The notes: generated from the letters alone by a model not told the origin. Shown: positions 11,877 to 24,081, counted from the first letter of the stretch. The stretch is 64,000 nucleotides of DNA from Isoetes taiwanensis (GCA_021234155.1 JAJEKV010000873.1:1-64000), one strand, 5' to 3'. A program made the numbers and translations.

Positions 11877-14526
11877 TTAACACTAGAGTTGTCCCGGGGA
11901 CCATTCCTGCTCCATGGACCAGAATTGATCCAGTTGACCCACTGCCACTTAAACCATTATATATGAGAATAGAAGTTTCAATTTTACAATATATCACTGC
12001 CATATCAATCTTTACTTGATTCTTAATGATCTTGGAGAATCTCACGACCAATGAACTGACCTATATGCTGTGGTGATTGTCCAAATTTTAGAGAATTTGG
12101 CGGTTGCAACCTTGATCGTAATGCATTCTTGAGTTTTCCTACCATAAGCAGACCTAAACCTTGTTAAAATTGGAAGTGCTTGCTATCTATGATAGGACAC
12201 ATTGATTTGTATGTTTTCAGCTTTGGTTGCTATCATCTAACATCCCTGGTTCAAAAATGCTGCTTACGGTTTAGGAATTATTTCTCTCTTATTATTACAA
12301 GTTTTGGCTTAATTCTTGTGGCCATGAGTTGTTAACTATATGAAGTACAATGTCATATTTGTTTGGAGTGTTCATAAGTTATATCGACTTCCAAATTTAA
12401 TAGAGAATTTCTTATACAGAATTTTGGACAAAATTATATGTTAAAATCCTCCAAAATCACCATCTATAAGTATCACGAGGGTAATGAATGATGCATTCTA
12501 CTTATATCTATATAGAAAATTACTCTATCAACTTGCATATAGTGTAATTAGGGTTTAACCATGCAATTAACTAGATTTAAAGATGATGTACAGCCACAGG
12601 ATTAACACATTAGAGGTTAAAAATTTGAGTTAATTCCAAAGTTATACGCTGAAGACTGAGCATTTACATAGTTAGTGATGTTTATTGATGAATGAAAGTG
12701 AAGATCTTAAAGTTTAACTATGAGAATCAATAATTACACCACATGACCTTTGATGCATCTTTCTCAGCTTTGTAGAGAACATGCTATAATTCTCCAAATA
12801 AACCTTCCAAATGGTTCAATAATATGACAAGGGACATATATATATAGGTCTACTATATAGGTTGTGTGGCCTTCTTGCAAAAAAAGACGGAGAAACATAG
12901 TCATTTCTTACTAGTATAAAACTGGTATATCTATTGCTGCTACAAAGCATTGGAGTTTTAGTAAGATAATGTTACATATAGGTCATCTTTCATGTACACT
13001 ATATTTTTCATGAATGCGAGCCTTCCTTTGCAATATAACTCTCGATTTTCATATTGAAATAACGTATTATTTGGAAGATACGAATATAATTAAGCATGGA
13101 CCATTTATGGTCCATAATTGGACCAATTGTATAGAGCATATATCTCTCTCTAGCGCTATCAATTTTGTCCCTAAATACCATGGTTTCTTACATTTAATAA
13201 TATAATTTTTGAAAGGTGTGAGTGGAAGTCCATGTAGATTCAATTGGTGAATAAGTACAATATAAATTCACAGTTGTTTGTGCTTAAACATTGCCCTCAA
13301 ATTATGCAAGCTCATCTAACCAACCAATTTTATCCTATAGAGAACTGTACGTATAATCTTTATTCCAAAGTTGGGATCAAAATTGATTAAGATGTTGCCT
13401 CTATTAATTTTTAAACTTCCAGTCCTGTGGACCAATAATGGTCTGCAGTGGAACTGCACATAGTAGTCTAACTTGACTTTTTATGGTCATAAACTTTCAT
13501 ATTTTTCTTTGAACTTTTTTGCATTGATTTTATAAAATGGGACATTTTGAGAGTGTGACTCTTCAAAGTCATATCTCGAGGCATAAATCTAGAATAAACA
13601 TAGAAGACATATTTGAAGTTAATGCTGTAATAAATTCAAATCTCAAGGTTATGCTCAACAAATATTTTCAATTACTCGAGTAAATTAGAAGCTATTCATA
13701 TCCCAAAATTCAACTTGAGATCGATTAACATAAGGAAGTTATTTATTTTCAATGGATCTATGAACCAGCAATGGGCCCAGATACAGAAACCTTTCTTGAT
13801 TTCTTATGAGCATGTCTTGCGTTTTTAATGAGCTTGTTTTTGCATTGGTTTCATATCATTTTGAACTTTCATACTATGATTTTTTAGAGGACATCATAGA
13901 CTAATTTTTGCTCTATATGCGGAAATATTAATCATTATTACAAGTTCCCTAAAATTGAGATAAAAAATGAAAGCCCAAATATCAAAATCAAGGCCAGCCA
14001 ATATTTTTATGGGATGGAGGAACTTGTCAATTGCTTATATATCAAATATTAGCTCAAAACACATTTCCTTGTAAAAGTTATTATAATTAAACTACAACTG
14101 CCTTCTGGGAACCATAATTGGTTCTGAGGAGGCAGAAAGCAGTTTTGACCCTGTCATGTTTGAATAGCTCTATCTTTCTTCACAGACTTTGGATTGACAT
14201 GTGGTTTTCTGTGTCTCTTTCTCTATCTCGTGTAGAAAAATATCATGGTAATCAAAAAATTTAAATTTTTTTTTTTTGTCGAAATAGTTTGACTTTATTT
14301 AAACATGAATCTTTTGGTACTTGACCCCCCTGAGTTTGTTAGAGCATAACTTACAAGAATGGAGGTGTATATAACTTTAGATATTTTTCTAGTAGAGTAT
14401 GACTGCCATATATAAACTCTTAGGAAGGGTTCAAATAGATTTTGTGCCGTTGATTTTATACAAATTGTAAAGTGAACATTGCAAATGGACCATTTTTTGT
14501 CCATCATGGGACAACTCTAGTGTTAA
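11877..14526. mobile_element. TIR-bounded non-autonomous DNA element, 2.65 kb
   Basis: The termini are perfect 19-bp inverted repeats: TTAACACTAGAGTTGTCCC at 11,877-11,895 and its reverse complement at 14,508-14,526. No open frame longer than about 63 codons lies inside, so it would depend on a transposase made elsewhere. The interior is AT-rich and contains several near-palindromic GGACCAT/ATGGTCC motifs. The outer TTAA may be the target duplication (TTAA on both sides). Alternatively the element begins CACTAG and ends CTAGTG, which recalls CACTA/EnSpm, with an ambiguous 3-bp duplication. A TTA or TA duplication is also possible, so I leave the superfamily open. The flanking DNA on the right is an older gypsy relic. 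Confidence 0.7.
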
Positions 14527-15922
14527 GCAAGACCAACATGATCTCGTCATCTCCAACAAAATATGGAAGCACATAACACAGCTTCCCATCTCACAACCAC
14601 ATGAGCCCAACAAAAGTTAGCAAGGGTAGAACCTACTCCTATGCCTTCCAACAAAAGGATTTATCCAAATATTGCTGACAACATCGAACTTATGGAAGAA
14701 GTGTCGGCCGTACTACCCACTACTCCATCACCACCATAAACTTCTAGTACTACTACTAGCATTCCCTTGTAACTCTAGGAGGAACTATCCAAAATCAAAA
14801 TTCCTCTTAGTCTCACAGTTGTCCCATTCTCCATGGACAAATTCCTCTACCTACCATGTTGGTTGGGGCAGTAGCAACTTCAATACCCATTGTTCATGCA
14901 AGCGTAGATCAGTTATATTTAAATTGATGGCAAAAATACTATCAATCTTATTACTTGGTAAGTTTCATAACCAATTTTATAAGCTCCTTATAACATCAAG
15001 CTTGCCAATGGTCCATCATGAGCCTGCAAGGCATGACTCAAGAACTTACAATCAACATTAATAATCTCAAGTTTCTCCTTGACTTTGTTCTTTAAAAGTA
15101 GGAGAGGATCTAAGCGACTATGAAATGTTAGTTGGCCACCCTTTCCTACGTAAAGAAAATAGTATTTACTATTGGGAACATGATCAATTAGTTAACAAAG
15201 ATAACAATCTCAATACCATCATGGATGTTGAAACACGAACACTTCTCTCAATTGAGCATGCTACGCCTACTTTCTCAGACAATGACTCAGATAATGTACA
15301 ACCCGTGTATCAAGTGCAAGAATCCACAACTCAAGGCTTTTGCATATCTACGAATGTTGCCATCGCTATGTTGGTTGATCCTTACTTGACGCCCTATAAT
15401 CAAATGAAAACAATAGATATGCAAATCCAAGATACACTATTAGATACATCCATAAAAGTTGTTCTCCTCATGAACATGGATGCCCCCCTGTAGCCTATTA
15501 ATGACATAGCCTTTGCTCTTCATCACACAAAGTGCTATCATACTCCTCTGCATCCTGGAGCTCATAAAGTCACAGATGAAAATGCCATTCCACACATTCA
15601 AACACCTAAAGTTAAAGTTATTGGTCTTGGAATTAAGCAACCAGTGAGTCTGACAACAAGTCTCAAGCCTCCCTACCCCATTATTGCTCTTAAACTCTTT
15701 AACAAATGTAAACATATCTTTCCTTGAAGTTACATGGATTTTGTGTGGCATCAAAAAATATTTGGGAGAATTCTCTATTTCCAACAATTTAAAGTCACGT
15801 TCCATTTAGCAACGACAGTACATCCCAACCCAAACTACCGTAACCGAGTCAAAAATGAAATTGACAATCTCTTGGCAGCTAGTCTAACTACGGGGTTAAA
15901 TTTGAGTGGGTGAGATCCATGG
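14527..15922 (+). pseudogene. Older Ty3/gypsy relic (gag-pol linker, protease, RT start)
   Basis: Coding remains collinear with the 3.3-4.8 kb part of the gypsy element at 0.76 kb: YPNIA near 14,655 (compare AYPNIAAEVDL), ELSKIKIPLSL near 14,778, and MLVGHPFLRKENSIYYWEHD at 15,125 (compare MLVGGPFSP). YQVQEST near 15,308 compares with YQVRGST, and EIDNLLAAS near 15,860 with EIDKLLL. The match stops abruptly near 15,922. The sequence is more AT-rich and more decayed than its relative, and several frameshifts are present. It is an old copy from a related family that later received the TIR element on its left. Confidence 0.65.
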
Positions 15923-15924
15923 GG

Positions 15925-16322
15925 ATTTGACATGCCTCACGGATAAGGACGTGCCATTTGAATGGAGTGTGGAATTAGAATCTGCTTTCATTACTCTAAA
16001 TCATGCTTTCACCGCGACACTAGTTCTTACTCATGCGATCCTTTACGACCATATGTTGTCGAAGCAGATGCTTCTGATTTTGCTCTTGGTGGTATCCTGT
16101 CACAGGAGGGGGATGACCATGAATTGCATCCGATTGCCGATCACTCGCGGAAGTTTCAGGCTGCTGAAATCAACGAATCCATTTATGACAAGGAGTTGTT
16201 GGCGATAGTTGATTCTTTCGAGGAGTGGAGACGTTTCCTAGAGGGATCTCTTTATAAGGTCACAGTATATACCGATCATCAAAATCTAGAATATTTTCAG
16301 TCTGCTCGCAGGCTAGCTTTTC
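15925..16322 (+). pseudogene. RT C-terminus and RNase H fragment, fungal-like Ty3 type
   Basis: Reads LTDKDVPFEWSVELESAF, an ALxLTH stretch, then after one frame change VEADASDFALGGILSQEGDD, KFQAAEINESIYDKELLAIV, FEEWRRFLEGS and YTDHQNLEYFQSAR. The catalytic Asp of DASDFALG and the DKELLAIV Glu are present. From memory, the AEIN..IxDKELLAIV and YTDHKNLEYF combination is typical of fungal Ty3/gypsy elements. Most plant elements read differently here, as does the element at 5.5 kb. Neither end shows an LTR. The near-open frame contrasts with the decay on both sides. Confidence 0.7.
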
Positions 16323-16539
16323 TCGGCAGGATTGCTGTTGCCACAGAGTGAGGTTATGATTGACATATAGTGTGAAGTGCCCTTCAGCTTCATCCTTTGA
16401 TGCAAAATACTGTGAATTTGACAATGCATGGGCGCTCGAGGTGTTGAACATTGTGATGAGTAGCCTTGGCAGTGTGTACTTGAGCATGGAACTTCATGTC
16501 AGAGAGGACTTGTGTCTGGAGTCGCCCAATGAAAAGGAA

Positions 16540-17065
16540 GGGAAAAAACTCAAGTGAGAGAATGTGAAATGTCATATGCGCAAATTAATGTTATTTGCAT
16601 AGAGTGAGAAAGGGGAAAAAAGACTAGGGAGAATAAAACGAGAGTTAGAGAGAGGAAGGGAGAAAATTCGAGTGACAAAATGTAGCATAGAATCCTAGAG
16701 AGATGAGAGAGAGAAAGACCACTAGACAGAGTAAAAGGAGAGCTTGAGAAACGAAGTGTCGTATACTCAAATAGCACAGTCTACATAGAGTTTGATTGTA
16801 GACAGAGAGTGAGCTAGAGAGAGAGGCAGCAAAAGGAGGAGTTAGAGAGAGGAAGGGGAGAAAACACTAGAGAGAATAAATGGGAAGTTAGAGAGAGGAA
16901 GGGAAGAAAATTCAAGTGAGAGAATGTGGTATAACCCTGCATAGAGTTTGAGTATAGATAGAAAGTGAGCTAGAGAGAGAAAGACAGCAGAAGGAGTTAG
17001 AAAGAGAAAGGGGAGAAAACACTGGGGAGAGTAAAATCAGAGCTAGAGAGCGGAAGGGAAAATGC
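16540..17065. repeat. GA-rich degenerate tandem repeat block
   Basis: Repeated GTTAGAGAGAGGAAGGG, AGAAAACACTAGAGAGA, GAAAATTCAAGTGAGAGAAT and AGTGAGCTAGAGAGAGA units alternate over about 500 bp, mostly purine on the plus strand. Individual copies vary in length and order, as in an old, slipped repeat. No gene is supported. Confidence 0.65.
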
Positions 17066-17890
17066 TTATCACAATGAGCCCTTGAAGTATTATGTTCCCA
17101 AAAGAGAGTGGAGTAGTGAGGGTTGTCTTTTCCTCTTTTACAAGCAACATTTTTGTAAATCATCACTAAAGTGGATGCGCGCATCAAAGTTTAGTCTATG
17201 ACAAACACATTTTCTTTTCTTTATTATTCAATAAATAATTTCCTATATTTGAAATTAATGATCTGAGTTTCACATAAAAGCGGATTTTTCTAACATAAGA
17301 AACCACTTTTAACTATAATGCAATCAATCTAGACCATCGAATTGTCGTTAAAGGGGATAGACAAGCACTATGTTAGAGCCAAAATAGCTATTCTTTTTTA
17401 CCAAAATTGAAAGCGTTATTAAACATACTACCCATTAGAACATTGGTTATTCCATATTGGATCTAGTATAGTTCTAGGGGTCTATAATAATGCAAATGCA
17501 CTTTCTAATGTAACGCACATGGCTATTGTAAAGAACATCACCAACTTATTCAACATGCAACCTACTTTTATTCTCAAGAGAATGCTAGCCTTGATGGTAG
17601 ATGCATGCCTTCACATGCTTATTATTAGAAAATGCTAACGTACCATGTTTGAGGGAATTGTATCATATTGGTGGACGTGCGGTCAACACGTGGCCCATTT
17701 GTTTTTTTCACACGACCATTTCACTTAGTAAGGACTTTGTGATGCAATGGCCATACGTTGAGCCCAAATGATGCTATTAGTTAGTATCCAATTTGGGATG
17801 CCTAGGTAAGAGATTGGTAGTTGTGTGCTAAAAGTTTTGATGACGACATTATATGAGTCTCCAGTGGTGATGAAGTTCTTATCCAGCAAT
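17066..17890. other. AT-rich spacer
   Basis: I see no gene, repeat boundary or RNA gene in this stretch. It separates the GA-rich block from the 60-bp tandem repeat. Confidence 0.4.
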
Positions 17891-17895
17891 GTACG

Positions 17896-18015
17896 ACATC
17901 ACAGGACATAATCAACAGGATCTTAACTCAGTGTAAAATATGCCACAATGTAGTGGACTCACAAGAAATAGCCAGTAGGATCTTAAATAAGCATAAAATA
18001 TGCCACAATGTAGTG
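17896..18015. repeat. 60-bp tandem duplication
   Basis: Two units with a period of exactly 60 bp share AGGATCTTAA (17,918 and 17,978) and TAAAATATGCCACAATGTAG (17,934 and 17,994). Because 60 is a multiple of three, the minus-strand open frame at 17,912-18,268 carries two 20-residue repeats containing PLHCGIFYTELRS-like segments. That frame matches no family I know, and I do not call it a gene. Confidence 0.7.
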
Positions 18016-20735
18016 TTAGAATATACTGAACCTTCTTTTTGCTTCGAACGGATTTATGGATTGTATATAATGCACAACTCGCAGAGGAAAAGACAAATGT
18101 TGGAGGTGAAGGCTTAGAAGTGCAACGTGGACATTTTACCAAACACATGCAGCTTTTTGGGCAGGGAACGTGATATGGTGGGGCATCTTGATCATCAAAT
18201 GTTTTCAAACCATGCAATATAAAGAACAAAAAATACATCATAAAGGCCACATTATACAAAAGAACCAACAGATCATAGGAGGAGGGTTAGGTGGGTGGTC
18301 CAGATTTCTCTAGAATAGTCAGGAAGATTTGTCGTCTAGCGTTCTAAGCTTATGTCATCCATGGCAGACTGATAAGTGCTGCTTCTTTTACTTTGTAAAA
18401 AAATACTTTTTTTTTTTTTGTTATTGGTGCTCTGCCCCCATCAACCCTTTTTATCCTAGAAAGTAATATAATTTGTTAGTTACCAGAAAGTAAAATTGTT
18501 AGGTGCATGTGGGTTTTGGATAGGGATTTTTTTAATGACAAAACTTACTTGTTGTACTCCTATTGTATCCCTTGTCAACATTTTGAAAAATAGCGCCATT
18601 TGTGGACCTTATTACCATTCCTTTGTTTTTTCCTTTTTGAGAATTGTGATGCTTCTCTTCATCAATGGTAGTGATTGTGCACCAACATCAAAGTATTTTA
18701 TCTATATGGTACTGCATAGTACTGAGTTAGCCATGCCACCAAGGGATAAAAAGTTCTATTGTACAAGGTTTTTCAGTGCAAGGCTCTAGCCACTCGCTAT
18801 CATCTATAAGCTATAATCGCTTATGATATGTTAGTGTATAAACCCTATTTCTTGAAGGCCAACTACAAATAATACGGCCGCATTTGGAAAAATAGACACA
18901 TGCCAGGGCTAGGGAATGCTAAATATCATAATAGTAGCTGACAACTTTTCAGAGATTTTGATATGCCCCCAGCTTGGATCATGTGCAGAAGATCAATCTC
19001 CACATTAAGTTAATTGCCAATGAATTGCACGTTTAACTTGACTTATACACAGATGGAACAAATTTGGAAGAGAAGTTAAAAATGACTTACACATGCAATA
19101 AATTGCGAAAGCATGAGAGGGGGCACTGGTCTTGCACACACGCGAGAAAATTGTTCTTTGTGGGTCATGCCCTCAAAGATCATGAATTTGAATACATGTC
19201 ACTAGCTTTATCATGCCATGAGGAGGAACAAGTTGATGGAAGCGGAGGGAAAACTAGGACCTCTGATCATCTAAGTATGTGACCATCTAGTAGGCAGAAG
19301 ATGGTATGTGAATGAAGCTGGCTTTGTCCGCCAGCATGCCCATGCTTATGTATTTTGTGCGGCGACATGCTTGGTGATAACGTTTGCAATTCAAGGTTTA
19401 AGACTTATAATATATGTTTTGCAACAGTTAGGGTATCATATTCGTATAAAAATACGTAGAAGCAGAGGAGGGGGGAGGGGGGAGGGTTGAAAGGTCTTAA
19501 AGTTCCCCCTTTTTTTTCTGCATGGCGCCTTGCATCTGGAGAGGCCGACTTGCCTCGCTATGATGCTAGCATGTTCGTTCATTTCATTTGGAGCATAGGA
19601 CTCGCCTTCTCGCAAACATCCTTTATTCGTTTAGGTTCAGTAGCTTCTGTGCAAAGAAGACAGATCGAATAGAAATTGTGGGCAGGTCCGCACAGAAATT
19701 TGGTATGAAAGAAGTGGAAAGAGCTTTGACATGTGAATCTCGTGTTTGTTTGCTTGCAGATATGTGGTTCTTGAGAGGGAAAAGCCCTGCTGCTTGTGCA
19801 TTGTCCTTTTGCAGGTTTGTTATCAAAGAAGCCAGAAAATGGGCATAAAATTTGACGCTAAAAATTGTTCTTGCATGTAAACTGCTGCTTTAGATTGCTT
19901 ACATGACTGTTCTGCATTTTCATTTCGTATCGGAATACCTCTCGCCTTTAAGAGGAGGACAAGCTTATGGTTTGCGCAAAGTGCAAGGGCTTCAATTCCC
20001 CTAGCCTAATCACATATGCTTTCTCTTCTTCTTTTGTGTGCTTGCAGGATGCTTTGGTAGAGGGCACTAAAGCATATCTTGGTTGGAGGCTGCTGCAAGG
20101 CTTCAGTAGGAAGCCACAAATGTATAAATTGATGTAATATATGCCTCCAAGTCAATTGTGTATTTGTCCTAATTCATAAGGTTTGGTTGACCCTACAAAT
20201 TAGAACCACATAAGCGTTTGACCCCGTCAGATGCTTGGATGAGGGGCCATAATTGCATATCTTAGGATATTCCATAAAATATCCTCGAACTTGACGGCTC
20301 AGAATGAATAATACATTTCATCGATAATGCAAAGACATTTTCAACGAGGTGTTTTTAATGCTTGCCAAGATGTTTTCTAATGTTGAAGCTTTTGCTGCTT
20401 ATAGATCTAGGCAGACTCCTGAATATTACCATCTCTTGTCCTCAATGTACACCACCACTTCCTTCTAGTGCATCTGCCTCTCAGATTATGTCATCGAGCC
20501 CTTTTAGTGAGGAGCAACATTCTGGCCTTCAACATATTGCTCGTAGACAGGAATCTTTGGAAGAAGGATGGTCTTCCCTGCTATAAAGAAGGTTGCACGC
20601 CGCAAGAATAGTTCAACTTCTCTGAATCACCCAGTAGCTCTAGTATCTACTACTGTTGTACAGTGGATGTCCCTCCACATAATCCAGTGGCATTCAGATA
20701 CCAGCTTGGGTTTAGCAGACATGAAAGAATACTGT
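18016..20735. other. Spacer with possible coding remnants, no supported gene
   Basis: Open stretches occur at 19,588-19,848 and 20,362-20,735 on the plus strand. The second is Ser-rich and runs up to the solo LTR insertion. CAG acceptor-like sites precede some of them (for example 19,750-19,760 and 20,040-20,048). None matches a domain I recognise. They could be exons of a gene broken by the LTR at 20,736 or chance frames. The rest shows nothing. Confidence 0.3.
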
Positions 20736-22347
20736 TGTGACGTTCCCCTAGAATATATGATATAAATACGTATATCCTAGGCCCACGTCACTATACAAAT
20801 CTACATTAGTAGACTTGTATGCACCAAGTATGGGGGCATGGCCAAGTTATTTACGTAACTTAGCCAACCTTAGGAGGTGATCCATTTCCACGTGGCTTCA
20901 CTCTATAGGTGACCCGCCACATGGACGTGCCCTATTGGAGCCAAATGGCCCTCATGTGGACCCTAACACATAAAAGGCCAAACCCTAAACCTAGACCACT
21001 TTTGGCTCCACCAACTTCTGATCCACCAATTCGTGCCCATTGCTCTGATTTGAGGATCATCTTCGATAGCCGAGGTTGCAGTAGCAGTCCAGAAGCGCAA
21101 GCGTAACAGAGGAGGGTCATCTACTCCAACCACCTGCTAGAGATAGAAGACCAGGGATCTGGCGGCAGCTCGTCAGGAGCAGGTACTTCGAGTAGACTCC
21201 AGGGAGCTTCATATTGTGTGTAGAGCCATTCTAGAACTTATAGTTCTGAGCATGAACCCTAATCAAGGAACCCTAACTATAAGTTAGATGTATGTGATTA
21301 TAATCAGTTGTTATTCTTCTTATTTATCATGTTATATTGATATATGATGATGGTTGATCTTATGTTTGCACCTCTTGTGTATTGGGAAGGGGGGTAGAGA
21401 CCTAGTAGCCATTATTTAGATGATGCTCCTAGTTTAGACCCATTAGTTCCCATTATTATGCGGCCTGTGCATAGAGCCCACCTGGCTACGGAGTCTATAG
21501 AGTGACTGAGCACCACATAACGGGGTCAATGGCAAAGTGGAGGGAGGTCCCTGCTGAGCGCGGCTACTGGGGACCCATAGCAGGCTAGGCTCATAGTTGG
21601 TCACTTCGTGTGGGCCGGGTATGGGTTCGACACTTTCTGGATCAATGGTGTCGCCCTGACTCTTAAGAGTTGCAAGTGTCGGCTTGGCTCTTGTTTTGGG
21701 GAGTTCAGTCGGATATGGATGTGTGTCGCCACGATTCTCTAGCCGCCCATGGAGCCACTGCACTCCGGGAGGGGGAGATGCAACCCTTCTCATCGGACCA
21801 GGGAGATGCAACCCGGAGCAGTCTTGTTGGGTGATACCATGGGATTACGTCTCCGGCAGGTTACAGTCACGTCCGAGCATGATTTAGCCTATCTGCAAAG
21901 TATGCACAGGAGGGGCGGATGGAGTGGTCAACCTAGCCATTGTCTATTGCCAGCCCAAGTCATTGCCATAACTCAGTCTGTTCTATCTGGAGGCCCCTAG
22001 CCGCCAGTCGACTCTCCCTTGAGTCTGAGCCCTGGGTAAGAGCCTCTATTTGATGTATTTGATGTATTATTATATTCGGTGATATGGATGGATGGATTAT
22101 CACTATCCTATGGGGTAGTTTATTATTGTTATGTTATTGCTAGTGCTTATGTTTATATGTTTTGCTTCCGCTGATATAGGGACCCCTAGAGGACGGGACG
22201 GAATGACACCTCTGTGTCCTCTACTCGATAGTCTAGCCACCCTAGACGCGAGTTAGACAGAGGGCCCATACGATGGATAGCCGTTGAATGGGGAAGGTCC
22301 TTCCTTGTATACTGCGGGCTGCCATATATAGTGCAAGGAGCGTCACA
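20736..22347. mobile_element. Solo LTR, about 1.6 kb, with perfect target duplication
   Basis: Begins TGTGACGTTCCCCTAG and ends GGAGCGTCACA, that is TG...CA with a 7-bp inverted terminus (TGTGACG/CGTCACA). It is flanked on both sides by ACTGT (20,731-20,735 and 22,348-22,352), a perfect 5-bp target duplication. The inside has no gag-pol motif and no primer site, which fits a solo LTR left by LTR-LTR recombination. A short non-autonomous element is the alternative. Its strand is undetermined. A conserved-looking GGGACCCCTAGAGGACGGGA segment sits near 22,179. Confidence 0.7.
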
Positions 22348-22352
22348 ACTGT

Positions 22353-23286
22353 GAGAATTATGACTGGTTTAGTGAATAAAGGAAGCCCTCTTCTTCGCAA
22401 TAACAACAATGCTAAATCAAGGGCCAGCCCCAAGCTCTTTATTTCTCAACCTCTGGTACAATCTCAAGCTTTTCAAAACTTAGAATCAGCCTTGGGCACT
22501 TGCAGATCCATATGCAGCAGTAGATTCATCAGAACTCTGCATCTATAATTTATACTCTCTGTTGTTTCCTCTCAAAAGGAGCTTCATAAACCATGATGTA
22601 GATTCGCAGATTATTTTTTCTTACAAAGGAGCCAGATTCTGTCAAATTGGAAAATTATGTGTAAATCATGGTGGCCAGCTTCTGTTGTAGATTCAAATAT
22701 TTAGATGTGCCCTAGTGGTAGATGGTCTTTCGTTTGCATTCAAGAGCGTGGTCAACGCTTTTATTTCATTAGTATGGATCCGTATGTACGTACATATGAG
22801 AACACACTTTTATATTAGCGTCTGAAATGGATTCCTGATCTGATCTGGCATATTATAATGAATATAGGCTTGCCATAATGGAAAGCTATTGAAGCTCAGG
22901 TTGCCCTTTTCACAAGAAGCATGATATAGAAAGTGGGCTCCTATTCCTCTAAGACTACCCTTTATGATTATGTGTGATGAGCAGAAGTGTGAAAGAGCTT
23001 ATAGTTGAAGTTCTTGGAGACGCAAGATCATTTTCAAAAATAAATTAGGGTCCAGATATATAATCTGCATAATCTTTATTTGTCGTAGGAAGTAATATAC
23101 CTTCTATGGGGTAGGGGTGACCAGAGCTTATCATTGTTGATAGGCTATGAAGGTATACAGGAATGTTGCCAAAGATAACAATCTATGGATTGAAGTTTAG
23201 AATGTAGCTTTGTGTCATTTATTGGCATCCCGATGCTCAAGGTTAATAGAAGCCAACATTTTACAGAACTGGCTCAAATTCGCAAA
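22353..23286. other. Spacer between solo LTR and copia element
   Basis: The first 200 bases contain an open plus-strand stretch (22,288-22,548) whose upstream part lies inside the LTR, so it is not one gene. The rest is AT-rich with no feature that I can support. Its last bases are the copia target site. Confidence 0.35.
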
Positions 23287-23291
23287 TGCCC

Positions 23292-23984
23292 TGATGAATT
23301 AAATAGTACTCAACTAGTACTTGTTTGAAGTTGGTCTAAGTTCCTTCCTTTATGCTGCACAATGCATCCATGAACATAATACTTATTGTAATAAAGCTTA
23401 ACCAACTTATATCAATGAAATTAAAGAGATTGAACCATTGAAATTTTCGTGATTCATTAGACCCATAGTATTATATACATCTTCGACAGCTCGGCCCAAA
23501 TCAAAGACTTGGCGATCAATCTCCCTCCTCTAATTCATGTTCCGATCTACTATTCAGTTCGATCATCTTCAGTTATATACACAGATTCATTCTCGACGGT
23601 TAAGCCGTCGGTTAAGGTCTGTACAGGTGGCCGGAAGTTAGTTATTTTCCTTCCAAATTTCATGCCTTAACCTCCTCGATTATAAGGGCAACTTTATCTT
23701 CAATATTTTAATCACTTGCAACCATTGACCCCAACCACGCAATGGTCATAATATATAAAGGAATATTGCCATATGGTACTGAGGTCTTCTACCTGCACCT
23801 TCGTATGATAACATACTGCAACTGCAACTGTGTGTCTGTGTAGGTCTACTATGAATTATCTCATACACTGATCACCTAAGATTGAATCTGTGAACCCTTA
23901 TGATCTCAATAGGTTAACAACTGTTTAACCCTGTGTAATATTCACTGTAACAATATGTGATGACCATAAAGTGCAACTACAACA
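23292..23984 (-). repeat. 3' LTR of the copia element (693 bp)
   Basis: Plus-strand reading starts TGATGAATTAAATAGTACTC and ends GTGCAACTACAACA. It lies next to the polypurine tract, so it is the 3' LTR of this minus-strand element. It differs from the other LTR at only four places (near 23,665, 23,724 and 23,782). Confidence 0.95.
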
Positions 23985-24002
23985 TCCCTCCTTCATCACA
24001 TG
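23985..24002 (-). other. Polypurine tract of the copia element
   Basis: On the minus strand TGTGATGAAGGAGGGA directly abuts the 3' LTR. Its purine-rich GAAGGAGGGA is the expected plus-strand primer. Confidence 0.8.
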
Positions 24003-24081
24003 TTGTTAAGACCTTTAATCTGTTTCTGAATTTACAGAATTTGCTTTCTGAGATGGACTTTGTGAACACATCAGCCACCTG

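Noticed and set aside
19588-20735. A spliced host gene interrupted by the solo LTR
   Set aside because: Some acceptor-like sites and open stretches exist, but no set of exons joins in phase and no domain is recognisable.
20736-22347. A DNA transposon with TGTGACG terminal inverted repeats
   Set aside because: TG...CA ends, 5-bp target duplication, only 7 bp of terminal inversion and absence of transposase favour a solo LTR.
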